Below are positions 39,079 to 42,794 of a stretch of DNA of 42,794 bases, one piece after another. How positions within the stretch are numbered: position 1 is the stretch's first letter; each line of letters opens with the position of its first letter. The notes under the pieces were generated by a model, which searched no databases, was not told the DNA's origin, and worked only from the letters and a program-made list of their open reading frames with translations. The DNA is from Oscillospiraceae bacterium (GTDB lineage: Bacteria > Bacillota > Clostridia > Monoglobales > Monoglobaceae): positions 1 to 42,794 of the forward strand of contig SVJR01000011.1 in NCBI GenBank assembly GCA_015068845.1, given 5' to 3'. Position numbers and translations under genes: made by a program.

Positions 39079-39119
39079 ACAAAGGCAAAGCTCCGCAAAT
39101 TGCGGAGCTTTGCCTTTTT
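39079..39119. terminator. Bidirectional terminator after nrdG
   Basis: AAAGGCAAAGCTCCGCA / TGCGGAGCTTTGCCTTT with a 3-base loop and T-runs on both strands, 5 bases after the nrdG stop on minus. Confidence 0.9.
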
Positions 39120-39123
39120 CACC

Positions 39124-39645
39124 TTATTTATCCCAAAGGACAATGTTACCTTTCTTAAAAGTCTTAGGCAAATCAATAAGTCTTTGATTTTCCGAACCGC
39201 GGAATTTTAAACTGATGTTCTTCTTATCAGCCTCATATTTTCCGTCAACCAAAACATCAATATTGAAAAGCAAATCTTGAGTCACCTCGCACCTCGGATG
39301 CGGCGTTTGGCGTAGAAGCTGGTCCAGCGTAAAGCCGGTATACGCCCACACAGTTTTGGTGGGGTAGAGGATTTTCACCTTTTTCACCAGCGGCACCAAC
39401 GCCCGCTGATTTTCGGGCTCGAACGGCTCGCCGCCCAGCAGGGTCAGGCCGTTTATATACGCCGGTTCGAGCATATTTATAATCTCGTCCTCGGTTGCCT
39501 GAGTGTATGGCTGACCGAAGTTAAAATCCCATGTTTCCGGCTGAAAACAGTCCTTGCAGCGGTTTGTGCACCCCGAAACAAACAGGGAAACACGCACGCC
39601 TTCGCCATTGGCAATATCGCAATTTTTGATGTGACCGTAATTCAT
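39124..39645 (-). CDS. nrdG: NrdG, activase of anaerobic ribonucleotide reductase
   Basis: 173 aa radical-SAM protein. CTNRCKDC (Cys26, 30, 33) binds the 4Fe-4S cluster and SAM, followed by PETWDFNFG and the LLGGEPF motif. It makes the glycyl radical in NrdD. Its ATG overlaps the nrdD stop by one base (TAATG), so the two are coupled. Confidence 0.95.
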   Translation of the reverse strand: MNYGHIKNCDIANGEGVRVSLFVSGCTNRCKDCFQPETWDFNFGQPYTQATEDEIINMLEPAYINGLTLLGGEPFEPENQRALVPLVKKVKILYPTKTVWAYTGFTLDQLLRQTPHPRCEVTQDLLFNIDVLVDGKYEADKKNISLKFRGSENQRLIDLPKTFKKGNIVLWDK

Positions 39646-41819
39646 TATAGATGAAGCACCCTTTCCTTAATCTCCTGTGTGCGGCCCTGATTCCAGTACT
39701 GTGTACCGATATAACCGCAGGTACGGCGTGCAACATTCATCTTGTCCTGATCAGAGTTGCCACAGTTGGGGCACTTCCATACCAGCTTGCCGTCCTCCTC
39801 AACAACCTCTATCTCGCCGTCAAATCCGCATTCCTGACAGTAATCCGACTTGGTGTTGAGCTCGGCATAAATAATATTATCGTATATAAACTTCATTACC
39901 TGCAGCACCGCCTCAAGGTTGTGCTGCATATTGGGAACTTCCACATAGCTGATAGCCCCGCCTGGCGATAAATGCTGAAACTGCGCCTCAAACCGAAGCT
40001 TCTCAAATGCATCAATCTCCTCAGTAACATGAACATGATAGCTGTTTGTGATGTAGCCCTTGTCGGTAACACCCGGGATAACGCCAAACCGCTTCTGCAA
40101 GCACTTTGCAAACTTGTAAGTGGTGGATTCAAGCGGAGTTCCGTAAAGGCTGAAGTCAATGTTATGCTCCGCCTTCCAACCGCGGCACGCCGCATTGAGT
40201 TTTTCCATAACCTCAAGTGCAAACGGGGTTGCCTCAGGGTCGGTGTGGCTCTTACCTGTCATATACTTCACGCACTCATAGAGACCTGCATAGCCGAGGG
40301 AAATTGTAGAGTAGCCGCCAAACAGCAGCTTGTCAATCGGCTCACCCTTTTCAAGTCTTGCAAGCGCACCGTGCTGCCAGAGTATCGGCGCTGCGTCAGA
40401 GAGTGTGCCCTTGAGTCTTTCGTGACGGCACATAAGCGCCCTGTAACAAAGCTCCAGTCTCTCGTCAAAAATCTTCCAGAACTTCTCCTTGTCACCGCCT
40501 GATGACAACGCAATGTCAACCAAGTTAATGGTTACAACACCCTGGTTGAATCTGCCGTAATACTTCGGCTTGCCGTTTTCGTCAACATACGGTGTAAGGA
40601 AGCTGCGGCAACCCATACAGGTGTAGCAATGTCCCTCGCCGTTTTTGTCAACCTTCAGTTCAAGCATCTTCTTTTCAGAAATGTAATCGGGAACCATACG
40701 CTTTGCTGTGCACTTCGCTGCAAGCTCAGTAAGATACCAGTATTTTGAATCCCCGTGAATGTTATCCTCTTCAAGCACATAAATGAGCTTGGGGAACGCC
40801 GGAGTAACCCAGATTCCCTTTTCGTTCTTAACACCCTGATACCGCTGGAGTAGAACCTCCTCAATAATGAGCGCAAGGTCACGCTTGGTCTGCTCGTCCT
40901 CCGCCTCGCCAAGATACATAAACACCGTAACAAACGGAGCCTGTCCGTTGGTGGTGAGCAAGGTTACAACCTGATACTGAATGGTCTGAACACCACGCTG
41001 AATTTCCTCGCGAACCCTTTTTTCGGTCATCTCGCTTATCTGTTCCTCTGTCGCATCAACACCCAAAGCCTCAAGCTCCGCTGTGACAGCCTTGCGAAGC
41101 TTCTGACGGGAAACCTCAACAAACGGTGCAAGATGTGTAAGCGAAATCGACTGACCGCCGTACTGGTTTGATGCAACCTGTGCAATTATCTGGGTCGCAA
41201 TGTTGCAGGCGGTCGAAAAGCTGTGGGGTCTTTCGATAAGTGTTCCCGTAATAACCGTTCCGTTCTGCAGCATATCCTCTAAGTTGACAAGGTCACAGTT
41301 GTGCATATGCTGTGCAAAGTAGTCGGAATCGTGAAAGTGGATAAGCCCCTCGTTGTGGGCATCAACTATGTCTTTGGGCAGCAGAATACGGTTTGTGATA
41401 TCCTTTGAAACCTCGCCTGCCATATAGTCACGCTGAGTGGAGTTCACAACAGGGTTCTTGTTGGAATTCTCCTGCTTTGCCTCCTCATTGTTACACTCGA
41501 TAAGTGATAAAATCTTGTTATCGGTGGTGTTGCTCTTACGCACCAACGAACGGGTGTAACGATATGTAATGTAGTTTTTCGCAACCTCAAACGCCCCGTG
41601 TGCCATAATCTTCTTTTCCACAAGGTCCTGAATTTCCTCGACCGACGGAGCACGACCCAAAGCCTCGCACGAAATCACAACAGACTCGGTAATTCTCTTA
41701 ATCTGCAAATCGGTCATACGCACATCCTCATCAACCGACTCATTCGCCTTGGTAATCGCAACAAGTATCTTTTCCTCGTTGAAGTTCTCTTCAGCGCCGT
41801 TTCTCTTAATAATCTTCAT
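39645..41819 (-). CDS. nrdD: NrdD, class III (anaerobic) ribonucleoside-triphosphate reductase
   Basis: 724 aa from the ATG at 41819, which has AAGGAGAGGTG. A longer frame up to 41915 begins in the promoter and is rejected. N-terminal ATP-cone (MKIIKRNGAEENFNEEKILV, about 1-95), large barrel domain, a four-Cys zinc site (CQECGF ... CPNCG) and the C-terminal glycyl-radical motif RRTCGYIG. It makes dNTPs without oxygen, in line with an anaerobic host. Probably NrdR-regulated. Confidence 0.96.
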   Translation of the reverse strand: MKIIKRNGAEENFNEEKILVAITKANESVDEDVRMTDLQIKRITESVVISCEALGRAPSVEEIQDLVEKKIMAHGAFEVAKNYITYRYTRSLVRKSNTTDNKILSLIECNNEEAKQENSNKNPVVNSTQRDYMAGEVSKDITNRILLPKDIVDAHNEGLIHFHDSDYFAQHMHNCDLVNLEDMLQNGTVITGTLIERPHSFSTACNIATQIIAQVASNQYGGQSISLTHLAPFVEVSRQKLRKAVTAELEALGVDATEEQISEMTEKRVREEIQRGVQTIQYQVVTLLTTNGQAPFVTVFMYLGEAEDEQTKRDLALIIEEVLLQRYQGVKNEKGIWVTPAFPKLIYVLEEDNIHGDSKYWYLTELAAKCTAKRMVPDYISEKKMLELKVDKNGEGHCYTCMGCRSFLTPYVDENGKPKYYGRFNQGVVTINLVDIALSSGGDKEKFWKIFDERLELCYRALMCRHERLKGTLSDAAPILWQHGALARLEKGEPIDKLLFGGYSTISLGYAGLYECVKYMTGKSHTDPEATPFALEVMEKLNAACRGWKAEHNIDFSLYGTPLESTTYKFAKCLQKRFGVIPGVTDKGYITNSYHVHVTEEIDAFEKLRFEAQFQHLSPGGAISYVEVPNMQHNLEAVLQVMKFIYDNIIYAELNTKSDYCQECGFDGEIEVVEEDGKLVWKCPNCGNSDQDKMNVARRTCGYIGTQYWNQGRTQEIKERVLHL

Positions 41820-41849
41820 ATATTTCACCTCTCCTTGCGGTTCACCAAA

Positions 41850-41898
41850 ACACAAGATATTGTGCTTAAAAGGTGTCGCAAGAAACATTATATAGTAA
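41850..41898 (-). promoter_or_regulatory. Two NrdR-box candidates overlapping the nrdD promoter
   Basis: ACACAAGATATTGTGC (41850-41865) is a strong match to the NrdR consensus. AAACATTATATAGTAA (41883-41898) is a weaker one and covers the -10 hexamer. The starts are 33 bases apart, close to three helix turns as usual for NrdR pairs. NrdR represses nrd operons when dATP is high. Confidence 0.78.
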
Positions 41899-41915
41899 AA
41901 CATCTCTCCTGTCAA
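41887..41915 (-). promoter_or_regulatory. Promoter of nrdD-nrdG
   Basis: On minus TTGACA (41910-41915), 17-base spacer, TATAAT (41887-41892): full consensus. Expression must therefore depend on repression. Confidence 0.88.
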
Positions 41916-41987
41916 TACTAAATAACATTTTGCAGAGTTAATTTTTTCTTCACATCTCTTTCGGAGTTATAAAATCCCCCATTGCCC

Positions 41988-42020
41988 GCAAGACAGGAGA
42001 ACCGTCCCCTTGTCTATATT
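41988..42020 (-). repeat. Family-3 hairpin repeat, left of the HTH gene
   Basis: AAGACAGGAGAACCGTCCCC then TTGTCT: arms AGACA / TGTCT around the GTCCCC core. Same design as family 2 but with one base pair of the stem exchanged. Confidence 0.8.
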
Positions 42021-42050
42021 AATATTATTCTGATAAAGGAGCCATATGTT

Positions 42051-42386
42051 ATGTCTAAGAATTTACTAACTATTTTTCAAAATGAAAAAGAAATCATTCC
42101 TGAAAACTTAATATCTTTAAAATTAGGAGTAAAAAAAAGAACGGGTGAGCAATTTGCAAAAGCAACAACAAATGACGGTAAAACGTATATCAAATCATTT
42201 TCCTATACTGGCGTTGAGGAACAAAAACTGATTACCATACCAAACTATTTAAATAAAAACCAAAGAAATGAGATAATAAAAGATTTAGCACGCACATATA
42301 CACAAGACGACATTGCAGATATGTTAGGTGTTTCTCAAAGCACTGTATCAAATGTATTAAGAAATAATACAGCTAATAAGAAATAA
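42051..42386 (+). CDS. Small HTH protein bracketed by repeats
   Basis: 111 aa from the ATG at 42051 with AAAGGAG upstream; the open frame starts earlier only by reading repeat DNA. An N-terminal domain (about 1-70) of unknown type with possible beta strands, then YTQDDIADMLGVSQSTVSNVLR, a clear helix-turn-helix. It probably binds DNA. Family-3 repeats flank it at both sides, so it may have moved as passenger, or the repeats may have accumulated around it. Confidence 0.7.
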   Translation: MSKNLLTIFQNEKEIIPENLISLKLGVKKRTGEQFAKATTNDGKTYIKSFSYTGVEEQKLITIPNYLNKNQRNEIIKDLARTYTQDDIADMLGVSQSTVSNVLRNNTANKK

Positions 42387-42387
42387 C

Positions 42388-42566
42388 GACAGAAGACACG
42401 GAAGAAGACACGGAAGACACGGGGACGGTTCGAAGACACGGAAGACACGGGGAAGAAGACACGGAAGACACGGGGACGGTTCTATTGTCTTGAAGACACG
42501 GGGAAGAGAAGACACGGGGACGGTTCTATTGTCTTGAAGACACGGGGACGGTTCTATTGTCTTGTG
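42388..42566 (+). repeat. Nested array of family-3 (GAAGACACGGGGACGG) hairpin repeats
   Basis: About eight starts of GAAGACACGG, of which three run on to GGGACGGTTCTATTGTCTT and the others break off and restart. Arms AAGACA / TGTCTT (read on minus AAGACAATAGAACCGTCCCC then GTGTCTT). The pattern is that of units inserted in units at the end of GAAGACACGG or GGGG. Not CRISPR: no constant spacing and no unique spacers. Confidence 0.9.
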
Positions 42567-42572
42567 TAAGTG

Positions 42573-42689
42573 ATGAATATATTATATTTGAAAAAAAATA
42601 AGGATGTTATATTAACTGGTAATTTTGTTTTATCGCAAATGGGGGCAATTGCTCCTGTATACGTTCAAAATTTTAAATTTAAATTTTAG
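42573..42689 (+). pseudogene. Short frame after the repeat array, probable gene end
   Basis: 38 codons (MNILYLKKNKDVILTGNFVL then SQMGAIAPVYVQNFKFKF) to TAG. No ribosome site before the ATG. The protein-like composition and position right behind the array suggest the 3' end of a gene whose front was removed. The remaining 42690-42794 has an inverted ATCGCAGA / TCTGCGAT and no gene that I can support. Confidence 0.4.
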
Positions 42690-42794
42690 GAATTAAGGTA
42701 GTGTAAAGTTAAAATGAAAGAATGGCATAATAATTTCACAAAATATCGCAGATTTTCGCTTGAAAGCTTGTAAATGCTCGTCTGCGATTAGTCA

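Noticed and set aside
41820-41915. N-terminal extension of NrdD by 32 residues
   Set aside because: The TTG start is the -35 hexamer itself and the extension covers the -10 and NrdR boxes; the ATG at 41819 has a strong ribosome site and the normal ATP-cone start.
42388-42566. CRISPR array
   Set aside because: Repeats are directly nested with irregular spacing and no unique spacers of constant length, and no cas genes are in the window.

Overview
The window looks like a chromosome segment of an anaerobic, spore-forming Firmicute of the class Clostridia. The evidence is the yabP-yabQ-divIC-S1 cluster (spore cortex and division), a PdaB-like deacetylase, the ClpC/McsAB/MecA proteolysis set, an oxygen-sensitive class III ribonucleotide reductase, a THF riboswitch in front of folT-folC, and strong AGGAGG-type ribosome binding sites. 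I cannot name a genus. Uncultured gut Clostridia (Oscillospirales- or Christensenellales-like) would fit.

Layout: (1) 1-4.1 kb, mcsA-mcsB-clpC stress operon. (2) 4.2-6.6 kb, a DUF4432 mutarotase-like gene facing a malic enzyme gene. (3) 6.7-12.1 kb, a degraded accessory block. It holds three broken tails of RHS-type or other toxin genes, each followed by a small membrane protein or lipoprotein that may be its immunity gene, and two RAYT-type transposase genes sit among nested arrays of short GGGGAC-core hairpin repeats. (4) 12.3-13.1 kb, PdaB-like polysaccharide deacetylase. (5) 13.18-26.57 kb, an integrative element of about 13.3 kb inserted in the 3' end of yebC. It is bounded by 130-bp direct repeats (128/130 identical) and encodes a tyrosine integrase. 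It also has a DnaB-like helicase, a HTH replication protein, five 22-bp iterons, a serine resolvase and an XRE regulator. Its cargo is an amidoligase/glutamine-amidotransferase operon, a three-gene membrane/lysozyme-like cassette next to the left att site, and a pair of membrane-anchored seven-repeat RCC1 proteins around a lipoprotein. I saw no relaxase or phage structural gene. (6) 26.4-31.1 kb (minus strand), yebC, SPFH protein, nfeD, S1 protein, divIC, yabQ, yabP and mecA. (7) 31.3-35.2 kb (plus), a 6S RNA candidate, rsmD, coaD, a coiled-coil protein, THF riboswitch, folT and folC. (8) 35.3-38.5 kb (minus), a large secreted subtilase. (9) 38.6-39.1 kb, tRNA-Gly(GCC), an unassigned promoter-driven structured RNA, and terminators. 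(10) 39.1-41.9 kb (minus), nrdD-nrdG behind a promoter overlapped by NrdR-like boxes. (11) 42.0-42.8 kb, a small HTH gene bracketed by a third family of the same hairpin repeats.

The most promising leads are: the amidoligase-GATase operon with its leader terminator and the small genes downstream, one of which encodes a 17-residue hydrophobic peptide; the three-gene cassette beside attL; the repeat families whose hairpin arms covary; the synonymous replacement of the yebC tail by the integrated element; and the unassigned RNA at 38.83-38.99 kb.
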